DNA from: Begonia masoniana
Taxonomy: Eukaryota; Streptophyta; Magnoliopsida; Cucurbitales; Begoniaceae
DNA: 64,000 bases
Assembly (NCBI GenBank): GCA_022432975.1
Contig: CM039502.1
Coordinates: forward strand, 21,105,228 to 21,169,227
Direction: 5' to 3'
The translations under genes and the position numbers were made by a program. The notes under the pieces are model-generated. The model was not told the DNA's origin and searched no databases. It saw only the letters and a program-made list of their open reading frames with translations. This document shows, one piece after another, positions 22,226-32,144 of this stretch; within the stretch, counting starts at the first letter, position 1; each line of letters starts with the position of its first letter.

Positions 22226-23515
22226 TGTTGTGAAAATTAGTTCGCAAGTGTACGAGTCGCAACAAGTAATATAGTGATAAACAGAGTGTCGAACCCACAA
22301 GGACTTGTCAATTAATAATCGAAATAATTAATCTTAATTCTAAATTGAACACACGTTATATGATTTTCAAGGATTGAAATTAAACTAAATAATTAAAACA
22401 ATAAAAATAAACTAATGTAAAATAATAAAACAATTAAAATGAGATTAAATTTAATTGATAAAACCTAGGTACTACGATTTCACCAAGACAATATTTATTT
22501 CAGTCCTTCGCAATTATATTCATAAATATTCTTCCTATGTTGATGATCGATTTCACTAAATTCTAATACAATCTCTCTCGAGCATTGCGTAGTTTATCTG
22601 ATTAATGGGTTATCACTTCTCAGTTTCAAATCCTGCATTAATCAAATACAAATAAACCAAGAAATCACAGTGATCACACCAATACCGTAACTATCTCTAG
22701 CTTACGTATATTCATGACATTAATTTCAGTGCTCGGGTGTTTATCACCTCTCGGTCTCAAAACACCCCAAAATTCATGTAAAGATTGGCCAGAAATTTAC
22801 AGACTTTAAGAACAGAAATTAAATGCGCCAACAATATTGGAAGAAATACTTATAAAATATAATTAAACGAAGAACAGAAAATAAACATCGTCTAGCTACA
22901 TCGTAGCCCTAGAATAAAAACTTAGTTCATGCTAAAATAAAGAAAAACAACAATAAAAATAAAGAAGTTCATAGTTCAGAAGAGAAAGGAAAAGAAAAAC
23001 TATGCTGAAAGTCAGTTCCTGAAGCTCTCGCTCTGTTCCGGTCTCCGTCTCGCAAGGGCTTCTCTCTGAAATCTCTTGCTCGCCTCCCGTCTGAAATCTG
23101 AATGAGGCTGCTCTCTCTTAAGTTAACATAATTATTAATTAATCTCAAGCCCACAAATCTGAAGCCTATAATTATCTTCAACGGCTGAGATTAAAACAAG
23201 TTTCAATGGTTCAGATTTAAACATCTCCATCAATAAAATTAGCCGAACGGTTGGGATTAAAATAGCGGATCGATCGGCTACTTCTCTTCCAAATATTACT
23301 TCGTCTTTTCTTTCACTGATCAATCACCAAGGTTTGACCGATCGATTGGCAGGTCCTCTTCTTTCATTATTTTTCTTGAATTCGCAATACCTGTAATTTT
23401 TCCACTTTTCTGCACACTTGCACCAAAATTATTAAAATCATTCACATACTTGAGTGAAGCTTATCAATTCAAGTATAAAAAAGTATAATAAAGTGTGTAA
23501 AATACACACTTATCA
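22226..23515. mobile_element. Solo-LTR-like element, family TGTTGTG...CTTATCA, copy 1
   Basis: 1,290 bp bounded by TGTTGTG and TTATCA and flanked by the 5-bp repeat CGGCC. TG...CA ends plus a 5-bp TSD are the signature of an integrated LTR. No PBS, PPT or coding region is visible, so it is probably a solo LTR. It shares its first about 700 bp and last about 110 bp with 36224-37960; the central parts differ. Confidence 0.8.
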
Positions 23516-23520
23516 CGGCC

Positions 23521-23567
23521 CAATCCCCAGAGCGGACAATATCTTGCTGTGAAAAGGGGTCGTTACA
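23521..23567 (+). repeat. Cassandra LTR-C, right end
   Basis: The last 47 bases, ending GGTCGTTACA. It is followed by CAAGG (23568-23572), the second half of the Cassandra TSD. Confidence 0.9.
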
Positions 23568-23572
23568 CAAGG

Positions 23573-24345
23573 TGTTTTGTGTGACACCGATAATTAATGC
23601 AATGATAGACAATATAAATATGCAGAAATAAATGACACAGGAGGTTGGTAACGCAGTTCGGCAACCAGCGTACGTCTGTGGGACCACGCCCAGATATAAA
23701 AACATTTCTTTGAGTTCACAAAGTTACAAGACAATCAGACTTATACAAATAAAGACTTCATCTTATCTTTGTTGCCGCCTCTAGCTAACTTCCCCAAGAA
23801 AACTGTTTTTGCGAGCTCCCCTCGACTTTAGATTGATCTCTCCCGAGATCTAGAAACCAACAAGATTCCTTTGTGGTAGATGACTCCTCCCGGAATCCGT
23901 GTTATGACAAGATCCCCTCGTCCACGATCAAATTGACAAGCTCCCCTTGTCTAAAATCTCAACAAATTCGGTTGAGTGACACCACGTGTAACATTTTAGG
24001 AAAGTATCTTCAACAACTTAGATATAGATCCAAAAACTTAGGAAAGCATCCCATTAATCATGTGATCTCGAAGCCTAACTGATTTCAGCAAATCTCTATC
24101 AAATCGGCTTACCAAAACAAAGTTTTCTAAAAAACAAGTACTTTTAGATTTTTTAATAACTTTCCTAATATTCTTGTTTACTTATTTGTTTCTTCCACAT
24201 AATCTTCATGATCTTCAATATGTATCCATCCAATAATCTGAATATTATATTTCTTGATCACCAAGAAATAAAATATCAATTTGGAAAATAATGGAATAAA
24301 ATATTATCTCCATAAAAATATATTGCCAAAAAATCAATGTCAACA
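23573..24345 (-). repeat. 5' LTR of copia element 1, main part
   Basis: It resumes the copia LTR after Cassandra. The block GAGGTTGGTAACGCAGTTCG with CTACGTCTG-like sequence (about 23640-23690) aligns with 30655-30700 in the LTR of copia element 2. The right border is inferred by matching GCCAA...GTCAACA to GCCAAC...ATTAACA at 31509-31530. Total LTR length would be about 810 bp. Confidence 0.7.
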
Positions 24346-25433
24346 TATATACAATATCTTTGCATTTACAAGGTATATCGAATCTGAAATTTTCTTCCAT
24401 GATCTGTTGAGATAATTTTTGATGTTGTTGAGAAGATTGAACTTTTGGACTAAAGATTTTTGCACAACGATGTATATTCTCTGTTTTGGAAACTGTCAAA
24501 TTTGCTAATATTTTTGGGTTTATACTTCACCGGAGATAATGGAGAATCCGGCAAGCTGATGAAGAATTGCCTCATTTATTTTTATAATTAATTATCAATT
24601 AGTTATTGACTAAAAAATGAGGTTTAACCAAGGGATTTCCAGGCTATTCCAAAGGGTCTTTCTTCCTTCTTTTTTTGGGGTGATTTAACAGTGTGATAAG
24701 AGACTTTTGGTGGCAACCTCCCGTTCAGAAATCAAAAGGTGGGTTAATCTAATTATTTCCGTACCCACGTTCTTTTTGAAAATTTAGAATCTAACGGAAT
24801 GATTGTCGTGGGTCTCAAGAGCTATAGTCCTTCTGGAAAGGGAGGAATTTTATAATGAAAATATTGAAAGGAATTAGATTCTCACCTGAGAACGTAATTT
24901 TTGGAACTTGATTTCAGAAATATTCGGATTCGTTTGGGTCGGATTTACTGCTTCTATTATCACGCGTCCTGACATAAAATTTTTACTTTAACCATTTTTG
25001 GATTTTGCTTGGACTTTGGTCCTTCTATAGCACATTTTAGAAGCAGAAATGTAATTTTATGTATAACATATTTATAATAAATATTTATTTTCAACAATTA
25101 CATTTAAAATTGAACATATACATTTATTTAAATTTAATATTCTTCTTATTTATTATTGTTTACTAGAAGTAATAGGACATCTTATAACCTTGTCCTTGAA
25201 CACGAAACCATAAATCTGATCAGGGTATTTTGTGGCTCGCGACGCCGAGTATCGTCTTCTTTTTATTTCCTACAGCATGTTTTGTATGAGGTCCTTGAGT
25301 TGCTTCATTTTCACCAAAGTAACATACCGTAGAAAACTATTTTTCTTATCTATCATATTATAGTGAACGTTTTACCATTTGTTCTATTTTCTGATTTTCT
25401 TATTTTCTTTATACTATTTTATAACTGTCATGC
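24346..25433. other. AT-rich stretch without a recognised gene
   Basis: No frame resembles a known protein. It may include the left part of an old LTR (see the candidate at 24503-28451). Otherwise I see only AT-rich, non-repetitive sequence. Confidence 0.5.
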
Positions 25434-28400
25434 TCACTTGTAGCGGCCCTAAAACTGTACCCTTATTTTCTCGTATATATTTTTTTTTAACTCATAAGCG
25501 GATAATAAAATTTAAAATCGTTTGAAAGCTATTTAGAAACCATTTAAATAAACCATTAAAAACAAATTATAAAACAATTTAAATCGTCAGCCAAAGCACA
25601 GAGGGGCATAAGGGACAATTGTGCCAAAAATGTAAGGGGCGATAGATCGCCCCAATGCCAGGCGATCGATCACCCATTGTAAAAACTGAGGGGCGATCGA
25701 TCGCCCCTCATTGTGGCGATTGATCACCCATATAAAATTTAGGGGCGATCAATCGCCCCACATATGGGCGATCGATCGCCCCACTCTCTGGAAAAATCCA
25801 GAGAGCGGCGACCATTGTGCCGATCGATCACCTCCTTAGGCGATCGATCGGCAACCTCCCTAGAATCCGAAATTCCAAGGAGCTCGCCTCTTTCTTTTTC
25901 TTCCTTCTTCCTTCTTTCCTACACATTTTCCTTACCACACTTACACACTAAAACATTTCCACATAAAACCATACTAAAAACCATTCATAATCACCCACTC
26001 ATAAACTACCGACCATCCCCTCGACCCATAATCAAAACGTAATAAAATCTCGTGAAAAAGAACTGCGTGGAACCATTTGAAAACCAAACGAAATCCCTAA
26101 GAAATTCAACAATCCAGCAGTTCATTAAACGACAGGTTTAACAAAACGTTTTATAAACATCAATCCATTATCTAAATCCAAACAACCTAAAATGTATCTA
26201 ACTATACAATTAACCTATCAAATCCACCGTTAGCCCAAAATAACTCAAACACCCTCAAAACTTTTACTTACATTCTCACGGGTCAAAATGCGCAACGACT
26301 GCTCGGCACACTCCCACGGGCCATCGTTCTTCAACTGATCATTCCTCGGGTGGAGGGATCTCGTCATCACCTGTGTCTAGATCACCTACACCATACAAAT
26401 AACTATGAGCTAAAGGCTCAGCAAGTTTCGTAAATGCAGATGCATGCTATGCATATGAGTTTCAGAAATCATGCAACATTTTCTTATCATTACGTCACAG
26501 ACAGAATATCACTGAGGTCTCAGCCTATTAGATGGAGAGGATGTGTCCTGCGATTGGACAACCCTCTCCACCTAACGCTGGGGGGGTACACGCTTATATC
26601 AGTATACAGCCATGCCTGAATCCCACCTTACATGACCAGATAACAGATTACGTAGATTCATTTCGTTATGGGCGATGTGGTATTGTGATAGACCCCTTTT
26701 GGCCTACACAATAGATCAATAGTCCCCTTTCGGGCCACATCTCTTTTCGTGAAAACATAGTGCAAAAATTTATTTTCTATGCATAATTGAAAACCATGAT
26801 GCATGAACAGTTAAGTGCTTAAAGTAAACATACATCATACATACCATCAAGACAACGAAAGCATAACCTATAAAAGAACTAATCCTAACTACCCAACCAA
26901 AACATTTAAACAACCTAAGAGTCCAATGATCCTCGACGCAACTTCGACGTACGGTGTAGGCCAATCGGCCATAGTAAGTCACGAGAACTTACCTCGTCCG
27001 CGTTGAACTTCAATCTCTATCCACGAGCGTTGTTCACCTAAACAATTCACAACAGTTATCATTAAAACGCGTTTGAACCTTCAACGTCCAAATTAACGAA
27101 ATCCTTAACTAAGGAAATTTCTAAAATTCTAACTTAACTGATCGAGTCATTTTAACAAACAAATAACGCTCGATACCTCGAAACCACCATTAACGAGTTT
27201 TTTCCAATGACCCAAAAATTCATCAAACCCTAACATTTGTCCGAAATTGGTTAACTTCGTTCAATAATGCTCAATACGTCCTTTATATCCACAAATACGG
27301 TAAACCTATAAATTTCAAACCCTAAATCACGTTTTTAACGAAACCCTAAACGAAATCCTAACCGTTAAACGACCCGAAAACTCGAATAAACTTTCCAAAA
27401 TCGTAGAACCTTACCTAGAATGTCATTTGGAAGAGAAAACACGAAGAAAACGAGTCGATCGGAGGACGAGTCGTCGTTGGAGAGGAGAAACGCCGATGGA
27501 GAAAACAGAAATCGCAGGGAGGGAGAAATGCACAGAGAAGAAATCGTGAATGAGGGAGAAGAGAAGAAAGGATTTGTTTTATTTTATAATATTGACTTGT
27601 CAAATGACCGTTTTGCCCTTCCTTTGATTTTCTATTTGTTTCGTCCTTATTTCGTTAATTAGCTAACGATTCGGTTTCTTCATATTTCCTTATTTCGCCA
27701 ATAACTCTCACTTATTACTAGGGTTCCATTAAAACTGTCTGTTTGCAAAACGAACCCCGTTTACTATTTTTACCACAACGTTCATTAAATTACGAGAAAC
27801 GTAATTCTCGTAAAATTAGCGTTACGACTCCTAAAATTCCTGAAATTTTCTTAAAATCCATATTAATTATTAGGATCGTAATAACGCTTTCTTTTCATGA
27901 AACCGACTTAATTTGATATAATTACAAAAATATCATTATACATATATAATTACAAAATCTCGTACAGAACCGGGTGTTACATCACTAATGTTTTAAATTA
28001 AAATGTTGAATATAAAATTTGATTCCTATTGAGTTTAATTGACTTATCGCAAACGACTCTTTCTTTAAAGACTTATTAAAAGATTCAGTTGGCCGACGCA
28101 GAATTGAGCTCGACGATATTTTAGACCTTATTTTATTTATTTAAAATATTCCTTAGTGAGGTTTTTCTCCCTTTCGTTTCATTCTTATAGAAGCGTGTTG
28201 GATTCCTTTTATTTAAATTTCTACATTTTATTGGATTTATATTAGCACAATATCATTAATATCACAATTAGACCTTGATTTAACCTATCGATAATGTTTT
28301 AATTTATTGATAGTTGTGCCCTAGCTATTTAATAAATTCTATGAATCTTCTGCTATTATTTAGTGAAACTTTAAATTAAGGGTTGGACGATTTAGTTCGT

Positions 28401-28451
28401 TTTAGGTTGGGTCGTTTCCCCTTCTGTCTCAGGTTCATTTGGGGTGTGACA
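24503..28451 (-). mobile_element. Candidate degraded gypsy LTR hosting the solo LTR at 25439
   Basis: On the minus strand a sequence starting TGTCACACCCC at 28451 looks like a gypsy 5' LTR start. The plus strand next to it has AAATT (28452-28456), and AAATT also precedes TGCTAATATT at 24503. Together these could bound a roughly 1.4 kb LTR (after removing 25439-27981). The match is only five bases, so the boundary is tentative. Confidence 0.3.
25439..27981 (-). mobile_element. Tekay-type solo LTR (solo A)
   Basis: 2,543 bp starting TGTAGCGGCC and ending GGTGTTACA on plus, flanked by TCACT (25434-25438 and 27982-27986), with no internal domain: a solo LTR left by LTR-LTR recombination. It is related to the gypsy array LTRs but clearly diverged. 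In sense direction: donor 27414 (CTAG|GTAAGG), acceptor 27038, mini-exon 26993-27037, donor 26992 (GAG|GTAAGT), GGCCGATTGGCC block 26951-26974, acceptor 26386, and a GCGATCGATCGC array with an adjacent CTCTGGA...TCCAGAGAG palindrome (25636-25870). Confidence 0.92.
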
Positions 28452-28577
28452 AAATTGATGGATTTAAATAGAAAATTCTTATACAAATATGTATTATAAA
28501 TATTATGAATTTGTTCAACAACCATTGGCGTTGAAAAACTAGAGCAACCGTCAAGGTTAAGTCAATTTAAACGTAAA
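27987..28577. other. AT-rich spacer between solo A and the Pack-MULE-like element
   Basis: No coding frame is recognised. The only notable item is the LTR-end-like GGGGTGTGACA at 28441-28451. Confidence 0.5.
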
Positions 28578-28684
28578 TAATTAAAAGAGTAAATATTAAA
28601 TTGTCCTCAAATATGAAAGTATTGCAATTGATATTTTAAATTTTTAATTACGTTAATTGTTATAAATGACAACTTTATGTTAAA

Positions 28685-29179
28685 ATGTGTATTAAAAAAA
28701 TGGCATTGTGCGGTGCATATGGTACAGAAAGCGATGATGCCTTCGGTGCTAATTTTTTGTGTACTTCCGTTTGGATAAATCGACTTCGGCCAATGGCTGC
28801 AAGAGCACATGACGTCTCCGCTTTAAGCATCAAAGGTACCTCTGCCATTCTTAACCTCCTAGAACTCGTCGACTCCCTTCCTCGACCGGTCTCCATCGCT
28901 CCCTGGGACGTACAAGCGGCGGCCGCTCAGATGGAGATATTCGACTCTTTGCAGTCAATGTCATCTTCTTCTTTGCTGCTGTCGCTCGTGTCTATGATGG
29001 ATTTGTCGTCTCCTCCATCAACGAATGAATCGGAGGAGTTGAGCGAGATCCTGGAATTGTCGAGTCTGAGGAATGCATATGATTCGTACGAGTTGAGCAG
29101 GGAGTTTGAGTTTTTTGACTCAGCAGATTGCTGGGCTTACCCGCTGCCATGGTTGCAGATCATAGAGGAGTGTGCATAA
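28685..29179 (+). pseudogene. Captured DREB A-4 (TINY-like) AP2/ERF C-terminal fragment fused to TIR sequence
   Basis: A 164-codon open frame. Residues 1-36 are TIR sequence. From codon 37 the reading [20 protein letters not shown] matches the C-terminal helix of an AP2/ERF DNA-binding domain, then [11 protein letters not shown] and the DVQAAAA segment typical of DREB proteins. The acidic tail ends in [18 protein letters not shown], close to the C-terminal motif of the A-4/TINY group by family knowledge. The YRG part of the AP2 domain (the three DNA-contacting strands) is missing, so it cannot bind the usual DRE/CRT element. The gene's stop codon is retained. Whether the fusion is transcribed cannot be told from sequence. 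Confidence 0.85.
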
Positions 29180-29545
29180 TGTTTTCCCAGCAAACTATCA
29201 TGTATAAATACGAAGATTCCCTCACTCGAGGTAACGTTTGAATGAGTGGTACCATCTCATTTTTATTATGGTATCAGAGTTAAATATGTACTACATGAGG
29301 ACTAATTAAACATATTAAGCATGAAGAAAATAAAAATTTATCACACTAAATGTGCAAGCGAGTATTGTCCCATATCGATAAAATCAAAATAAACGATCTT
29401 GTATAAATATGAGGAGATTCTCTTCTTCTTGTTCAAACTCTTGTTTTTCTTGTCTTCTCATTGGGTGATCTCTTTATTATTCAAACCAAAGAAGATGAAT
29501 CGAAGAATAAAAATCTTATTAATTTTATTAAAGTGGCGACGTCGT
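29180..29545. other. Pack-MULE interior downstream of the ERF fragment
   Basis: It contains TATGGTATCAGAGTT (29268-29283), resembling an LTR-retrotransposon PBS, and two similar TGTATAAATA(C/T)GA blocks (29199 and 29401). These suggest a second captured or inserted LTR-type fragment. No gene is recognised. Confidence 0.4.
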
Positions 29546-29733
29546 CAGCCATTGGCCGAAGTCAATTTATCCAAACGACGACGGATACAAAAAATGAGCA
29601 CCGAAGGCATCAGCGCTTTAACAAACATTCTAATCTAATGAAAGGGTGATGATTGTTAATGGGTCAAAATAAAATTAAAAAATATCAGTTACATAAAGTT
29701 GCATTGACAATTTGATATTTATTCTAATTAAAA

Positions 29734-30461
29734 TAATAGATCTTTTATAATAATTAAAAATAATATATTTGTATAAATTTGCGGACATGGAGAAATGAGA
29801 ATTATATAGACCTTGTCTCCACGTGACAAAATCACGTGGTTACCACATAAATTAACTTCGGGTGGATAAGATAGGAGGAGCATGAAAGTACAATTAAATT
29901 AATAGTTATTATTCTCCTTTCTCTAATAATTTCCTCGTCCATTCAATCAAGTTTCAGGTCTTAATCTTATGGAATTAATTTATAAAATCATGTGAAATAC
30001 CCCCCGTCACTTGCTCAACTATTTTTTACCAATTAAAATGAAAATAATTAAAAAATAACTTTTAATTAATCATATGATGTGAAATCTATATGGATTATTA
30101 ATTTTCCATTTATTTAATTAAAAATATATAATTAATAATAAAATATATGGATCTTATTAGAGTCTCCTAGTACTATTTTTTATTGAAAAATAATATATTT
30201 ATTTTATTGTTCTACTCTCTAACATATTTGATGACGTCTTAAATAATTATAATTGCAATTAGTATAATAAATTATAAATATTTAATTTATTACATTCATT
30301 CTACTTTAATTGCATAAATTATTATTTGATATCTTAGTATATGTGCAGATAATAGAATAAAAAGGTTAAATATATCATTATATATATGATTTGGAAATAG
30401 AGATTGCACTTTTATTGTTATTAATATTATAATTAACATCCGATGAATGTTTGCATTGTAC
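29734..30461. other. AT-rich spacer with paired G-box palindrome
   Basis: No gene is recognised. A 21-bp inverted repeat with two CACGTG G-boxes (CCACGTGA-CAAAA-TCACGTGG, 29819-29839) is the only structured feature. Confidence 0.5.
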
Positions 30462-30570
30462 ATATAGACACTAAAATGAAATAACACATGAAATGGAGGG
30501 GAATGAAATATTATTCTTGAAATGAACATTTGGCATTTATAGTCTAAAAAGTCAAGGTTAGTTACTTGAT
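30462..30570. repeat. Fragment related to the LTR of copia element 3
   Basis: 30462-30531 is nearly identical to 60411-60480, the LTR segment next to the PBS of copia element 3 (AAAATGAAATAACACATGAA ... TTCTTGAAATGAACA). It is therefore a piece of the same LTR family. It appears to be cut on its right by the LTR of copia element 2. Confidence 0.7.
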
Positions 30571-31530
30571 TGCCCAAAGTGTATGAGAGACACTCAGTGG
30601 AACACTACTGATTGTCGAACTAATAAGCAAATATAAAAAGCATAAAAGTAACAAAACAGGAGGTTGTTAACGCAGTTCAGCAACCAGCCTACATCTGCGG
30701 GCCACACCCAAAATTAAAAACATTTCACTAGTTTATGAAGTTACAAAACAACCGGACTTATACAATTAAAGACTCCCTCTTATACTTGTCTTCGCCTCTA
30801 GCTAACTTCCTAATGAACCTGTTTTTGCGAGCTCCCCTCGACTTAAAATCAATTCCTCCCGGAATCTGAAGATGACAAGCTCCCTTTGTCGTTGATAATT
30901 CCTCCCGGAATCCGTGTATGGCAAGATCCCCTTGCCCACGATCAGAACTCCTCTCGAGTTCCAGGCAGTCTCCTCCCGAGACTGAGTTTCAATGAAAGAA
31001 ATAGAATTGCACCTGGGACACCGTCAACGACACTGGTCGTTGTCTCAGTTACAAAACACAAACACACTCTAAAGATAATAAAATCTGCTCACAATACAGA
31101 GTGCATATCACGTCTTCTCCAAGATACAGAATGTTGAGTCGTCGTCAAAAAGAAGAACCAGAAAAAACAAATAATAAAAACTCCCATATTATTATTCATT
31201 CAGCGCCCAACCAAATAGAAAGTATCGTTCAAATATTGTATGCCATATTCTCCCAGCAAAAGATATTCAGAATACCATATTTAAAAACATAAGTGAACCA
31301 ATAAACGAAACCGAACTTTCCTGTTTTGTGTGAGTGACATCGAATGTAGTATTTTTAGAAAGAAACCACTCAACCAAGCAAACCCAATCCGAACACTCCA
31401 GAAATATAGACTTGATTGACATGAGTATTTAATTGGCAAAAATATTCCTCCAGAGAAAACACAATAGGTAATATGTGAATTTCCAAAACCATATTTTCCA
31501 AAAATATTTGCCAACATATCGACATTAACA
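30571..31530 (-). repeat. 3' LTR of copia element 2
   Basis: About 960 bp. On the minus strand it starts TGTTAATGTCGATATG immediately after the purine tract. It shares GAGGTTG(G/T)TAACGCAGTTC and the following 60 bases with the LTR of copia element 1. The left border is uncertain by a few bases. Confidence 0.75.
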
Positions 31531-31545
31531 ATCTCCCCCTTTGGC
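31531..31545 (-). promoter_or_regulatory. Polypurine tract of copia element 2
   Basis: The minus strand reads GCCAAAGGGGGAGAT directly before the LTR TGTTAA. Two further tracts of the same type (AAGGGGGAG) lie upstream near 31600 and 31675 and could act as additional priming sites. Confidence 0.8.
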
Positions 31546-32144
31546 AGTTTTTGGCAAAATCCAGACTTCTCATTTATGATGGTTGTAGAGTAAAACTCCC
31601 CCTTAACCGATAAGCATAGAGCAATGCCAATAACATCATGTATCACCATCATAAAAGAAAATACAAAATACTCCCCCTTTTTGCCATAAAAGGACAAAAA
31701 GGTATCCAACTCATTAGTACTAAGAAAAATTCATAATGCAAACCATATAACCGAGTACAACAATAAGAAATCCAGCAGCACTGAATGAAAAAAATTCATC
31801 AAAAATGAAAAAAAAAAAACCAGGCAAGTGTCAAGAGACCAAACGCAAGGATTACAAAGTTGATTCTGCAGTAATGTCATTCTAGGATTCCTCAGAAAAC
31901 TCTGGAGGCACACTAGAGGATTCCAGTGCCACTGATCTCTTTTCTTTCTTGTTCAATGCCTCACGTTCTTCCTCAGCAGATTTTGTCTTTAGCAGTGTAT
32001 CAATCAAACTTACAACAGTTTATTATTGTTTGTTTAATATAGAAAGCTGATTATCCAAAGATTTAGAAACATCAATTAAAGCTTTGAGAGAATAGGAAGC
32101 AAGTGCATGAGTAGACATACCTTGTGATGATGGAGCACTTACTA

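Larger units (their letters stand above)
3923..23567 (+). mobile_element. Cassandra TRIM, three-LTR multimer with nested insertions
   Basis: Removing the nested insertions leaves LTR-A (3923-4238), internal (4239-4307), LTR-B (4308-4684), internal (4685-4755) and LTR-C (4756-4820 + 21961-22225 + 23521-23567). LTR-B and the reconstructed LTR-C are both 377 bp; LTR-A is about 316 bp because of internal deletions. Each starts TGT(A/G)ATGACC and ends near TCGTTACA. Internal domains are only about 70 bp and hold little more than a PBS and a purine-rich tract. The 5S rRNA-like core in each LTR identifies the family as Cassandra. TSD is CAAGG. The element encodes no protein and depends on other retrotransposons. 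Confidence 0.93.
1..24345 (-). mobile_element. SIRE-like Ty1/copia element 1 (5' part, with nested insertions)
   Basis: The minus strand reads, from right to left, 5' LTR, primer binding site, gag, protease, integrase and the start of reverse transcriptase; the gag-PR-INT-RT order defines Ty1/copia. The 3' end lies left of the window. The Gag knuckle region and LTR resemble SIRE-lineage elements by family knowledge. All reading frames are broken, so this copy is dead. The element's own DNA is 1-3922 plus 23573-24345; 3923-23567 is a nested Cassandra element with further insertions, flanked by the direct repeat CAAGG. The right LTR border (24345) was set by similarity to the LTR of copia element 2, since both begin TGTT on the minus strand and share a TTGGCAA block. 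Confidence 0.85.
28587..29724. mobile_element. Pack-MULE-like element with long TIRs and captured AP2/ERF fragment
   Basis: 1,138 bp flanked by a perfect 9-bp duplication TAATTAAAA (28578-28586 and 29725-29733), the TSD length of Mutator-like elements. The ends are inverted: 28587 onward reads GAGTAAATATTAAATTGTC, and the reverse complement from 29724 reads GAATAAATATCAAATTGTC. The similarity extends inward for about 200 bp, strongest at 28735-28799 against 29546-29620 (GATGCCTTCGGTGCT, GTTTGGATAAAT, GACTTCGGCCAATGGCTG). Between the TIRs is part of a DREB gene. No transposase is present, so it is non-autonomous. Confidence 0.85.

Noticed and set aside
28685..29179. Functional DREB/ERF gene
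   Set aside because: The first half of the AP2 domain is missing and the N terminus is TIR sequence; the whole lies between a 9-bp TSD.
29268..29283. A PBS of an LTR element inside the Pack-MULE
   Set aside because: The match TATGGTATCAGAGTT is good, but no bounding LTR pair or TSD could be found, so it is reported only as a possible fragment.
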